The notes: generated by a model not told the origin, from the letters alone. A DNA stretch of 14,769 nt from Bryobacterales bacterium (GCA_003142355.1 PLMF01000076.1:51668-66436); one strand, 5' to 3'; counted from the first letter of the stretch, positions 8,049-14,769 are shown. A program made the numbers and translations.

Positions 8049-8077
8049 ATTCTGGGTCTGAAATCGCACGGAGTCAA
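8049..8077 (-). promoter_or_regulatory. Candidate sigma-70-type promoter of the PEP-CTERM gene
   Basis: The minus strand shows TTGACT (8077-8072), a 17-base spacer, then CAGAAT (8054-8049). Initiation near 8042 gives a leader of about 34 bases that contains the AGGAAG ribosome site. The -35 matches the consensus at 5 of 6 positions and the -10 at 4 of 6. Confidence 0.45.
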
Positions 8078-8141
8078 GCGCCTTATCATGCCAACCTTCG
8101 AAAACTAGTAGTAGTGCCATGTGTTCTCCCGCTGCGGTTAC

Positions 8142-8177
8142 CGTGGCCGGTAAGGGGAAGGCCCCTTACCGGCCACG
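8142..8177 (-). terminator. Perfect 16-bp hairpin after the multicopper oxidase gene
   Basis: The arms 8142-8157 and 8162-8177 are exactly complementary over 16 bp with a 4-base loop. In the direction of transcription it starts 6 bases after the oxidase stop codon. The stem is very stable (11 of 16 pairs are G-C) but is followed by GTAACCGC rather than a U-run, so it may end transcription without a U-tract, or protect the 3' end of the mRNA. It also separates the oxidase from the PEP-CTERM gene. Confidence 0.65.
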
Positions 8178-8183
8178 CTGGAT

Positions 8184-11100
8184 TTACGGGGTATGTATCT
8201 GAAGCACAGGCGAGTACGCCGAGGCGTTGCCGCCCGGGCCGGTAGCCTGGACCCGATACCAGTAGATGGTGTTCGTAACCAGGCCGGTGTTCTGGAAGCT
8301 GGTGGTCGCGCTGGTCCCCACGTTCACGAAAGCGCCTTGAACGGGACTAGCGTTGGTGCCCGTGTTGGGGGCGCGCTGGATGATGTAGCCGGTCACGCCG
8401 GTGATGGGACTCGGAGCGACCCATTGCAGGATGACGCGGGTTGAGATGAGGAGTGTGGTGGTGATCGCGCCCGGGGTGGCCAGAGGCGTCAGAGTAGTTA
8501 CGGCTACGGTGGCAGGCGCCGAGAGGGCACTGCCGTTTACCGCAAATACCTGGTAGGTAGTGGTTGCGCCAGCCGCTGCGTTGAGATCCGTGAAGGTGGT
8601 GGTGGTAATCGGGATACCCGACGCGATGGTGGTCGCGGCAGCGGCGCCGATGGTTCTCACGATCGTGAAAGTGAGCCCCGGAGTGCCTCCCTGGGTATAT
8701 TGCCAGTTGAGCCTGACCGTGGGAAATGGTACGGTGCCGCCAATGGTGGCGGTCAGATTGGTCGGTTGGATGGGAGTCGCGACCTTGAAGACGAGCGGCC
8801 GCATCATGTCGCTCTCTTCGTGGCCCAGAAGGTGGCAGTGCCACACGTACTCCCAGCCGAAGTCGTTCATAGCGTTAACGATGGTTACGGGGTTGCCGTT
8901 CGGGTCCACATTTGTGAACCCCGGCAGGCCGGTGGCGTTCGTGGCTCCGGGGCTCCGCGTCACGTCCAGAAGCCGTGAGCTTTCGGGGATCGCAAAGTCG
9001 GGAGTGGTGGGAAGGGTCATCTTCACGGGTTTCAGGGCCACAAAGGCGTCTTCCAACGGATTCATGCGGACGGTTTCCTTCCATCCCAGTTCGTTGGGGT
9101 CCGGAGGCCTGATGGCGCCATCCCAGCCGACACGGTTGATCAACTGCACGTTGAACAGGTGGAAATGGATCGCATGGCTGTCCACGCCGTTGTGCGTGAC
9201 TTTCCAGAGTTGGGTTTCACCGTCGCCGACGATGTCGGTGGGCGGATCGACGTAGGCCAAGGGGATGGTGGTCTGGTTATTGAAATTGGTGAGCGGTATT
9301 TCCTCCGCCAGGATGGAATTCATCTTGCCGTAGTCATTCTCAAAAAGCTCGTGAATGGCTTTGGGCAGCAGAGGCGCGTCGATCTGTGTGCCACCGATCG
9401 GGGTGTACTTCAGGTCCATGTTCTGGATTCTGGCGTAGGAATCCTTGGCCGGCGTTCCGGCGGGGACGCCGATGCCCTCGGCAGCATAAGTGGTTTCGGG
9501 TACGATGATCGCAGGCTGCGTAGCGTTGAATTTGGCGGGCAAATGCGCCTTCAGACCCGCCAGGCTGAAGGTCGATTGCGGCGACGTAGGAGCCGCGATG
9601 GTGATCTGCATAATGGTACGGATGTTGGGACCGAAGCCCGGCTGCGGGGTGGGCGATCCGCCGGTGGAACTCAGATCCGGGGCGCCCGTGTAGTAGTCGA
9701 GGCGCGTATCGAAGCCCGGGACCGGCGCGGGAGAATCGTTATAGAGGATCAGGGTGGAGCCGACCGGAACGTTGGTGAGGTCGGCGATGACGTCGGCGCG
9801 CTCCGCGGGCCCCAGAAATAGCGCATGCTCCTGGACATTGGTGACCACGATGTCCCGGCGGTTGTAGTTGTATCCGACCGGCGTGGGCGGAATCACCACT
9901 GGAAGCGGAAGTATGCCGCCTTCAGTGCCGATCTGGACCCAAGGCGGACCCGCTGTAGCCGGGTCGGGCACGCCGCCATCCCTTCCATCCGTTGGCCAGC
10001 TCGAGGGCCAGCAGGGACTGGCGGCCGTTCCAGGCAGACCGGTATTCGGATTGTAGTTGATGGCGCCCAGGTTGGTCGCGTCGACTCCACCGATATCATG
10101 GCCCGGAAGGCTCGGATTGCCGGTGCCCGGCGCATTGGCGATCACGAGGAATCCCGTGCCCCGGATCACATCGGGTTGTGTCGGAGTGGCGGCGCAGGCC
10201 AGCATCGGGTCATCCGCGTCGGCTGGCGTCTCGGCCCCGGGAGCGGGAAGCGGCGCCGGGGTAGTCGATTGAATCAGCGGGTGCGGAACCGCGGGAACCG
10301 CCCTGATTTCGGTGCAGGCGGCGGTGGCGGGCTGAACATTTGTCCCGCCAGCGTAATTATGCCCAGTGTAGGCCGCGGAAGTGGTGCAGACGTTGCCCAG
10401 AGCGTCGGCCGCATAGAACAGAGACAGGTTGAACATGCGGTCGTTGGCGGCGTTCAGGACCTGGAACCGGTAGGCTCCCGCAGGAAGCGTGACCTTGGGA
10501 TAGGCGACGCCGTTGACCACCGGGGTGTCCATGAAAGATTCCGGCACGCCCGAGGGGTTGAGCGTCCCGGGGCAGGTGGCGGTGGCCCCATAGGCGGCTA
10601 AGTCGCCCGCGCCCTGACAGGTGATGGCGCCGTGCGCCAGATCGGACGACGTCATTGGAGGCCAGAACCAGGGACCGTAGTCCCAGCGGCCCGCGATGGT
10701 TGCTCCGGAATCGTCGTTGGGGTTCTGGTTCGGCATGTAAACGTGCGGGAACCAGAGATTGCCTTCATTTCCCCAGTTCCAGCTTGGATCCTGGGCGGTC
10801 AATTGGGCTTGGGGCGGAACGAAAGTCTTGTCCTGGATGACCAGGGGGATACCGAAACGGTAGAGTCCGCCAGTCGCCCGAGTGAGAGTGGCGCCGCCGG
10901 GGTTGGGGACCGCTGCCAAAAGCGTATCACTGGTCGCATCGAACATGGCGTTATTGGGAATGTCGGTGCCGATCAAAGTGTCCAAACCCGTGGGGTCGTG
11001 TAACAGGTAGCCGGCGGCCTCGCCGCCGTACACGTTCAGGCGCGTGGTGCCATAGGCGTGGTCGTGATAGAACATGAACCGGCTGCTCTGATCGTTCGTC

Positions 11101-12317
11101 CAGAGGAAACTCAACGCACCGGGGCCGGGATCGCTGGTGGACGTTGACGTCTTGGCCTCCGCCGCATGGGAGGTGGGGTTAAAGTACATGTCAGGCACGA
11201 ACTGCACGCTGGCGCCCCTCTTATAGCCGACGGGGACGGTAGACCCGGCGTATTCCGCTACTGGTACCGTCCACTGGTGGGGCGTACCATCGCTGATCCA
11301 CGGAGTGGCGCCGCCATGCAGGTGCAGAGTGGCGCGGTTGATCGAGAACCAGGTTTTGTTGTTGCTCAAGTCTGTGTGGGACATCCCCATGTAGCTGGTG
11401 TCCCCCGGTATGTAGAAGAAGGGGGATCCGGTCTGATTCAGGGAGTTCGTCAGCATGTTGGTGAACTTCACGCGCACCCGTGTGCCCTTCACCGCCAGGA
11501 TGAACGGTCCCAGATAATGGGAGGCGTTGCCGCTCCCTAAGGCGGGCAAGGGAGATGGGTTGAGGTCCGCATAGCCCCGCAGTTGAGTGGTCGCGGGGAG
11601 GTCCGTGTTGAACTGCTGGGTATAGTCCTTTAAGCCAATCTCGTAGTAGTCGCCGCCGTTCCCCCAGACGTTGGTCATCGGCGTAGCTATGGGGATGTAA
11701 TTGTTCAGGTTGTTCTTGTTCGCAGGTCCCAACCCCGCCAGCCCATCCTGGAATTTGTGGATTCCGGTGTCGACGGCATGTACCTTCGGCAAGACGTTGG
11801 CAGCCGATGTGACGTGCTCGGTGAACTTGCTGAGCGCGTAGTTGGGAACGCTGGTGAAATAATCCACCTGCACGCAGGGCGTCCCCAACGCCGCGGTACA
11901 GGTGGCGGTGCCGGCTTGGGGCTGAATGCCCTGCTTTGACAACGCGCCGCGACGCCGGGCGGCATTCCTTACCGCCGCCTCTCTTTGAGCCTGTGTGGTG
12001 CTCCGCATTCGGCTTACGGTGCGCCCTGCCACGGCGTCCTGGGCTGCCGCCTCCGCGTCTGCGGTTGCGGCGGCTGTTACCGCTTCGGCGTCGCTCGCCG
12101 CGACCGGTGTCTCGCTGGCGGGCTCCTCTTTCGGCTCTGCGGCCGAAACCTGCGCCGCGTCGCTCGACATGCCGGCCGGCGTCTGTGCCATGCTCTCAGG
12201 TGTGTCGCCAGGCGGTTGCCCGCCTCCCTGCGACTGCGCCAGAGCGAATCCGATGGCGAGAACGGCTATCGACAGCAGAATAGCCACACGCCAAGGTGTA
12301 AAACTCCCTCTTTTCAT
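8184..12317 (-). CDS. Giant exported multicopper oxidase with two Fn3 domains (OmpB/MofA-like)
   Basis: This 1377-residue protein is more than twice the size of a usual laccase. Export is shown by a signal peptide (1-27, ALA-Q). An Ala/Glu/Thr/Pro-rich linker (about 30-125) follows. The cupredoxin part, about 150-1180, carries all four copper motifs: HLHG (H332, H334), HDH (H418, H420), HAIHFH (H1048, H1051, H1053) and HCHLLGHEESDM (H1160, C1161, H1162, H1166), with M1171 ten residues after the Cys as type-1 axial ligand. Two Fn3 domains follow (about 1182-1276 and 1279-1377). Eight other cysteines (140, 148, 567, 582, 644, 668, 708, 769) could form disulfides. Size, order and segments such as TRLNVYGGEAAGYLL and PTDGRDGGVPDPATAGP recall OmpB of Geobacter and MofA of Leptothrix. 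The start is the ATG with AAGGAG six bases upstream; an in-frame ATG at 12341 has a poor ribosome site. The substrate (Cu(I), Mn(II), Fe(II) or organic) is unknown. Confidence 0.93.
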   Translation of the reverse strand: MKRGSFTPWRVAILLSIAVLAIGFALAQSQGGGQPPGDTPESMAQTPAGMSSDAAQVSAAEPKEEPASETPVAASDAEAVTAAATADAEAAAQDAVAGRTVSRMRSTTQAQREAAVRNAARRRGALSKQGIQPQAGTATCTAALGTPCVQVDYFTSVPNYALSKFTEHVTSAANVLPKVHAVDTGIHKFQDGLAGLGPANKNNLNNYIPIATPMTNVWGNGGDYYEIGLKDYTQQFNTDLPATTQLRGYADLNPSPLPALGSGNASHYLGPFILAVKGTRVRVKFTNMLTNSLNQTGSPFFYIPGDTSYMGMSHTDLSNNKTWFSINRATLHLHGGATPWISDGTPHQWTVPVAEYAGSTVPVGYKRGASVQFVPDMYFNPTSHAAEAKTSTSTSDPGPGALSFLWTNDQSSRFMFYHDHAYGTTRLNVYGGEAAGYLLHDPTGLDTLIGTDIPNNAMFDATSDTLLAAVPNPGGATLTRATGGLYRFGIPLVIQDKTFVPPQAQLTAQDPSWNWGNEGNLWFPHVYMPNQNPNDDSGATIAGRWDYGPWFWPPMTSSDLAHGAITCQGAGDLAAYGATATCPGTLNPSGVPESFMDTPVVNGVAYPKVTLPAGAYRFQVLNAANDRMFNLSLFYAADALGNVCTTSAAYTGHNYAGGTNVQPATAACTEIRAVPAVPHPLIQSTTPAPLPAPGAETPADADDPMLACAATPTQPDVIRGTGFLVIANAPGTGNPSLPGHDIGGVDATNLGAINYNPNTGLPGTAASPCWPSSWPTDGRDGGVPDPATAGPPWVQIGTEGGILPLPVVIPPTPVGYNYNRRDIVVTNVQEHALFLGPAERADVIADLTNVPVGSTLILYNDSPAPVPGFDTRLDYYTGAPDLSSTGGSPTPQPGFGPNIRTIMQITIAAPTSPQSTFSLAGLKAHLPAKFNATQPAIIVPETTYAAEGIGVPAGTPAKDSYARIQNMDLKYTPIGGTQIDAPLLPKAIHELFENDYGKMNSILAEEIPLTNFNNQTTIPLAYVDPPTDIVGDGETQLWKVTHNGVDSHAIHFHLFNVQLINRVGWDGAIRPPDPNELGWKETVRMNPLEDAFVALKPVKMTLPTTPDFAIPESSRLLDVTRSPGATNATGLPGFTNVDPNGNPVTIVNAMNDFGWEYVWHCHLLGHEESDMMRPLVFKVATPIQPTNLTATIGGTVPFPTVRLNWQYTQGGTPGLTFTIVRTIGAAAATTIASGIPITTTTFTDLNAAAGATTTYQVFAVNGSALSAPATVAVTTLTPLATPGAITTTLLISTRVILQWVAPSPITGVTGYIIQRAPNTGTNASPVQGAFVNVGTSATTSFQNTGLVTNTIYWYRVQATGPGGNASAYSPVLQIHTP

Positions 12318-12342
12318 CAGCTTCTCCTTCTTTCCCCGCATT

Positions 12343-12400
12343 TTCTCTTGAAGTTGCTTCTCTTGCTCCGCGGGCGACCCACGTGAAGAATGCCAAGAGA
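12343..12400 (-). repeat. Leader repeats able to form two alternative hairpins
   Basis: On the minus strand TCTCTTG (12400-12394) is complementary to CAAGAGA at 12365-12359 and equally to CAAGAGA at 12350-12344; the repeated eight-base unit CAAGAGAA recurs 15 bases apart. The transcript can therefore fold two ways shortly before the oxidase ribosome site. Whether this matters is unknown. Confidence 0.35.
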
Positions 12401-12430
12401 CCCGTAAACTCTGAAATACCTAACTGACCG

Positions 12431-12459
12431 ATGGTTCCGTACCTGAGCGCGAGCGTCAA
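12431..12459 (-). promoter_or_regulatory. Proximal promoter-like element of the oxidase gene (copy A)
   Basis: TTGACG (12459-12454), a 17-base spacer and AACCAT (12436-12431) sit in minus orientation. The -35 is good (5 of 6) and the -10 poor (3 of 6). Nine bases upstream lies AAGACAATACT (12479-12469), shared with copy B. The leader would be about 105 bases long. Confidence 0.3.
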
Positions 12460-12460
12460 C

Positions 12461-12478
12461 AGACAATGAGTATTGTCT
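12461..12478. repeat. Dyad AGACAAT-4-ATTGTCT
   Basis: A perfect 7-bp inverted repeat with a 4-base spacer, immediately upstream (minus strand) of the copy A -35 box. This is a good position for an activator or repressor dimer. Confidence 0.5.
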
Positions 12479-12503
12479 TGGTAACAGGAATGTTAGGTAC
12501 GTG

Positions 12504-12521
12504 GACTATGATTCCATAGTC
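12504..12521. repeat. Dyad GACTATG-4-CATAGTC
   Basis: A perfect 7-bp inverted repeat with a 4-base spacer. It has the same 18-base geometry as the dyad at 12461 but a different sequence, and it overlaps the copy B spacer and -10 region, where a repressor would act. Confidence 0.5.
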
Positions 12522-12536
12522 TGGTGCGAACGTCAA
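12508..12536 (-). promoter_or_regulatory. Distal promoter-like element of the oxidase gene (copy B)
   Basis: TTGACG (12536-12531), a 17-base spacer and AATCAT (12513-12508) sit in minus orientation. The -10 matches the consensus at 4 of 6. AAGACAGTACT (12555-12545) lies 8 bases upstream of the -35, at nearly the same place as in copy A, as an activator site would. Confidence 0.35.
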
Positions 12537-12630
12537 TGGGAAATAGTACTGTCTTACGAGAAAAAGTGGTGTACAGTACAACAATTGTGCAAATTTGTGT
12601 GGTTTTTTGCGAAAAAGTGTTTGAAATTGC

Positions 12631-12642
12631 GACACATGTGTC
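12631..12642. repeat. 12-bp perfect palindrome GACACATGTGTC
   Basis: This fully self-complementary 12-mer lies at the outer edge of the AT-rich block, about 70 bases beyond the protease stop. TGTACAGTACA (12570-12580) and ACAATTGT (12581-12588) lie between it and copy B. It may be another protein-binding site; no regulator can be named. Confidence 0.4.
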
Positions 12643-12710
12643 CACGGACCACCGCCGTTCGCAACACTGTGACCTTAGCCGGGCTCGCGCAGCGTGTGCG
12701 ATCCGTCTTC

Positions 12711-14174
12711 CTACCCTCCCAGCACTTCCAGCGCCTTCAGGATCACGGGGTCGCGCTGCGCTTCCACCTCATCGCCTTTCTCCACGCCGAATGCCTGGTT
12801 GAAGATTTCGGTCTTGAGGCGATTGTCGATGAATTCCCGCTCCACGGACCATTCGGCGATGCCCGGCTGAATGCTGCGGTCCGAAAGAAACACGCGGAAC
12901 TCGTCCATGATTTGAGGCGTCACCTCGAAGTCTCCGGTGACCTTGCGATCGCGGAGATACTCGGTGGCGAAGTTGGTGAAGGAGCCGGTGGCATCGAGCA
13001 CGGCGCGCAGGCGGTTGGCGGCCGGCGGATAGACCACCATGTCCGGCTGAATGCCGCCGCCTCCCGTCACCACGCGCCCCTTGTCGGTGTGGAATTCCCG
13101 CTGCGCATTGGGGTGCGCCGTGGCGGCGGCCAGCTCGAACCGCGCGGCGTCCAGCGGTTTCTGGATGGAGCGGCCGCTGGGCGTGTAGTAGAGCGCGGTG
13201 GTCAGCGCCAGGCCGGTGCCTGCGCTCAGCGGGAACACGCTTTGGACCAGCCCTTTTCCGAAGCTGGCCTGCCCGATGATGGTGCCGCGGTCGTGGTCCT
13301 CGATGGCGCCGGAGACGATTTCCGAAGCGCTGGCGGTTTTCTCGTTGATGAGAATGGCCAGCTTGAATCCGTACGGCGTGGCGATCGAGGGCACCACTTC
13401 GGATGTCTCGGGCACGTTGCGGCCGCGCACGGTGACGATCTTCGACGCGGGCTGAAGGAACAGCGAGCAGGTTTCGAGGGCGGCGGTCAGCAGCCCGCCG
13501 GGATTATTGCGCAGATCGAGAACCAGCCCGGCCAGGCGGTCGCCCCCCAGTTTTTCGATGGCCTCCTTGAGCTGCCCGCTGGTCTTGTCGTCGAAGCTCG
13601 CCACCCGGATGTAGCCGATGCCGGCCGCGACGAAGAAGGCGCGCTCGACGCTCGGGGACTGCATCTCCTCCGGCGTCAGAACCAGGTGCTTGATGCCGGC
13701 CGAGCCGGGCGGCCTCACGTCAAGCTGCGCCTGCTGCTGGCGCGACTCCGTGAGGAGTTCGGTGAGCTGGTCCAGGTCGAGCCGGTTGATGGCGTATCCG
13801 TTGACGGCCACGATCTCGTCGCCCGGCGCGAGCCCGGCCTTGGCGGATGGAGTGCCGGGCAGCGTTTGCAGCACAATCACCCGCCCGGGCAGGAGCGAGA
13901 CCACGCTGCCAAAGCCCTTCTGGGTGGCCGATTCCATTCTCTTGAGCTGCTCGAATTGCCCGGGATCGAAGAAAACGGAGTGGGGATCGAGCCGGCGCAA
14001 GAGTCCGGGGATGGCCCCCTGGTAGAAAGCTTGTTCGGAGGTCACCGGATCGGCGGCGTTCTGCCGCACGATGGCATACGCGCCGATGACGCTCTTCATC
14101 TGCGAATCGAGGTCGTCGTCCGCGGCCAGCAGGGTGGCGGCAGCGCAGAACACGGCGGCGGTGAGGCGAAACAT
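12711..14174 (-). CDS. S41-family C-terminal processing protease (CtpA-like) with PDZ domain
   Basis: This 487-residue exported serine protease is of the tail-specific type, which cleaves envelope proteins near their C-termini. A signal peptide (about 1-18) is followed by an N-terminal helical part including LDPHSVFFDP (62-71). A PDZ domain at about 84-165 contains GSVVSLLPGRVIV and GLAPGDEIVAVNG. The catalytic core follows, with LDLRNNPGGLL (219-229), TASASE and SFGKGLVQ. S282 (first Ser of SAS) and K307 are 25 residues apart, as in the Ser/Lys dyad of D1 processing protease. The C-terminal part (about 395-487) resembles the accessory region of other long S41 enzymes. The start is the ATG that overlaps the previous gene's stop (TGATG); a TTG one codon earlier is possible. 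The following 393 bases are non-coding, so it ends its unit. The natural target is unknown. Confidence 0.93.
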   Translation of the reverse strand: MFRLTAAVFCAAATLLAADDDLDSQMKSVIGAYAIVRQNAADPVTSEQAFYQGAIPGLLRRLDPHSVFFDPGQFEQLKRMESATQKGFGSVVSLLPGRVIVLQTLPGTPSAKAGLAPGDEIVAVNGYAINRLDLDQLTELLTESRQQQAQLDVRPPGSAGIKHLVLTPEEMQSPSVERAFFVAAGIGYIRVASFDDKTSGQLKEAIEKLGGDRLAGLVLDLRNNPGGLLTAALETCSLFLQPASKIVTVRGRNVPETSEVVPSIATPYGFKLAILINEKTASASEIVSGAIEDHDRGTIIGQASFGKGLVQSVFPLSAGTGLALTTALYYTPSGRSIQKPLDAARFELAAATAHPNAQREFHTDKGRVVTGGGGIQPDMVVYPPAANRLRAVLDATGSFTNFATEYLRDRKVTGDFEVTPQIMDEFRVFLSDRSIQPGIAEWSVEREFIDNRLKTEIFNQAFGVEKGDEVEAQRDPVILKALEVLGG

Positions 14175-14731
14175 CAATCGGGCCAGATCTCAGCGATCTG
14201 GATTTGGACGTTGGGGAAGTGCTTTGGTTCGAGGACGCCCTGAGTCAGGGCCTGCGCGCTGCGCAAGAAGCCGCTCTCCAGATACAACACTTCGACCGTG
14301 CGGGCTTCCGGTGAGACCACCCACATTTCAGGAACACCGAGGCTGGCGTAGTCGGCCAGCTTCCGTTCGCGCTCGCGGCGCGTGTTGCCCGGCGAAAGCA
14401 CTTCCACCACGAGCTGCGGTGCGGAGTGAACGTAGCCGTCCTGTTCGACCATCATGCTCTTTAGGAAGACGGCCACATCGGGAACGCGGGAGGTCAGCGG
14501 CGCCTTGCGGATCACCAAACCGAAAACGGTAGCCAACACCAGGACCTCACGTGCGTCCAGTTGAGCATCGAGCGCCTTGTATATCCGCTGCGCGATCAAT
14601 GCGTGCTGCAACTTATTTGGCGGCATGATCAGAATCTCTCCGTCGACCACTTCCTCGATGAAGTCCGTCACCTCCGGCATGCGAAGCCACTCTTCGTAGG
14701 TGACCGTCTGCGGATTGGGTAAGCTTGCCAT
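14174..14731 (-). CDS. Uma2-family PD-(D/E)XK nuclease-like protein (DUF820)
   Basis: This 185-residue cytoplasmic protein belongs to the Uma2 family, which has a restriction-endonuclease fold and is common as many scattered copies in Acidobacteriota, Cyanobacteria and Chloroflexota. The family core is visible: YEEWLRMPE (12-20), VDGEILIMPP (29-38), HALIAQRIYKAL (43-54), VPDVAVFL (83-90) with D85, LVVEVLSPGN (107-116) with E110, then K124 and the closing GVPEMWVVSPEARTVEV (132-148). D85, E110 and K124 are the likely metal and catalytic residues. The ATG has AGGAG (14741-14737) five bases upstream. Its stop overlaps the start of the protease gene, so the two are likely translated from one mRNA. 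The biological role and DNA target of the family remain unsettled. The upstream 38 bases reach the window edge. Confidence 0.92.
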   Translation of the reverse strand: MASLPNPQTVTYEEWLRMPEVTDFIEEVVDGEILIMPPNKLQHALIAQRIYKALDAQLDAREVLVLATVFGLVIRKAPLTSRVPDVAVFLKSMMVEQDGYVHSAPQLVVEVLSPGNTRRERERKLADYASLGVPEMWVVSPEARTVEVLYLESGFLRSAQALTQGVLEPKHFPNVQIQIAEIWPD

Positions 14732-14769
14732 GGCGGCTCCTGATGACTCCTATTCTATCGCGCGAACCG

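Larger units (their letters stand above)
12449..12555. repeat. Imperfect direct repeat of about 31 bases, 77 bases apart
   Basis: Copy A is 12449-12479 and copy B 12526-12555. The ends agree well (GCGA[G/A]CGTCAA at 10 of 11, GTA[T/C]TGTCTT at 9 of 10), the middle less so, with one gap. Similarity continues weakly for about 18 more bases on the low-coordinate side (ATGGTTCC against ATGATTCC). It looks like an old tandem duplication of a regulatory module. Confidence 0.6.
12318..12710 (-). promoter_or_regulatory. Control region of the multicopper oxidase gene, AT-rich and dyad-rich
   Basis: This is the only gene-free stretch above 300 bases. Bases about 12460-12640 are clearly richer in A/T than the surrounding genes. 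From the gene outward it holds: the ribosome site (12324-12329), two copies of TTCTCTTG with a complementary CAAGAGA (leader hairpins), two copies of a roughly 31-base module with TTGACG boxes, two 7-4-7 dyads, TGTACAGTACA, ACAATTGT and the 12-bp palindrome GACACATGTGTC. The last 70 bases next to the protease stop hold no clear terminator. No protein-coding potential is evident. Confidence 0.6.

Noticed and set aside
12339..12341. Earlier ATG for the multicopper oxidase (8 extra residues)
   Set aside because: The ribosome site is poor there, while AAGGAG sits six bases before the ATG at 12317 and the signal peptide starts naturally there.
12417..12499. TACCTAAC and GTTAGGTA as DtxR/MntR-type operator halves
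   Set aside because: The 8-bp halves are 67 bases apart, far from the compact operator of that family. The resemblance is limited to a TTAGG core.
12501..14243. Plus-strand open frame of 580 codons starting in the AT-rich control region
   Set aside because: The part opposite the protease has no motif, and the start region lacks a ribosome site. It is explained by the S41 gene on the other strand.
14752..14757. TAGAAT as -10 box for the Uma2 gene
   Set aside because: The matching -35 would lie at or beyond the window edge, so it cannot be judged.
1..14769. RNA genes, CRISPR arrays, insertion sequences, phage genes
   Set aside because: No tRNA- or rRNA-like sequence, no regularly spaced repeats, and no transposase, integrase or terminal repeats were seen on either strand.

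Overview
The window looks like a GC-rich chromosomal segment of an Acidobacteriota bacterium, most likely near Candidatus Solibacter / Bryobacterales. The main pointers are a secreted protein ending in a domain that I recognise as the 'Solibacter uncharacterised C-terminal domain' type (TIGR03437-like), a PEP-CTERM surface protein, a Uma2-family nuclease, and the general protein style. This taxonomic call rests on family recognition alone. No database search was run.

All eight genes lie on the minus strand, so transcription runs from high to low coordinates. In that order they are: a Uma2-type PD-(D/E)XK protein (14731-14174); an S41/CtpA-type periplasmic protease coupled to it by a TGATG junction (14174-12711); a 393-bp AT-rich control region rich in dyads with an imperfectly duplicated promoter-like module (12710-12318); a very large exported multicopper oxidase with two C-terminal Fn3 domains (12317-8184), closed by a perfect 16-bp hairpin; a PEP-CTERM protein with its own promoter (8007-7414); a secreted beta-propeller-like protein with the Solibacter C-terminal domain (7250-5250); a CusB-type adaptor with an N-terminal heavy-metal-binding domain and a C-terminal YHS domain (5213-3840); a CusA-type Cu(I)/Ag(I) RND pump that keeps all three substrate methionines (3822-532); and the 5' part of a glutamate dehydrogenase gene (473 to the window edge).

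The common theme of the middle of the window is metal, probably copper, outside the cytoplasm. CusB and CusA would move Cu(I)/Ag(I) out of the periplasm, and the giant oxidase (resembling Geobacter OmpB and Leptothrix MofA in size and layout) needs four coppers and could oxidise Cu(I), Mn(II), Fe(II) or an organic substrate. No outer-membrane CusC channel, CusF chaperone or metal-sensing regulator is present here. The fused HMBD and YHS domains on CusB may take over part of the chaperone role.

The parts most worth a second look are the duplicated regulatory module and dyads upstream of the giant oxidase, the domain make-up of the CusB protein, the oxidase itself, and the U-less 16-bp hairpin after it. 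I found no RNA gene, CRISPR array, insertion sequence or phage gene.
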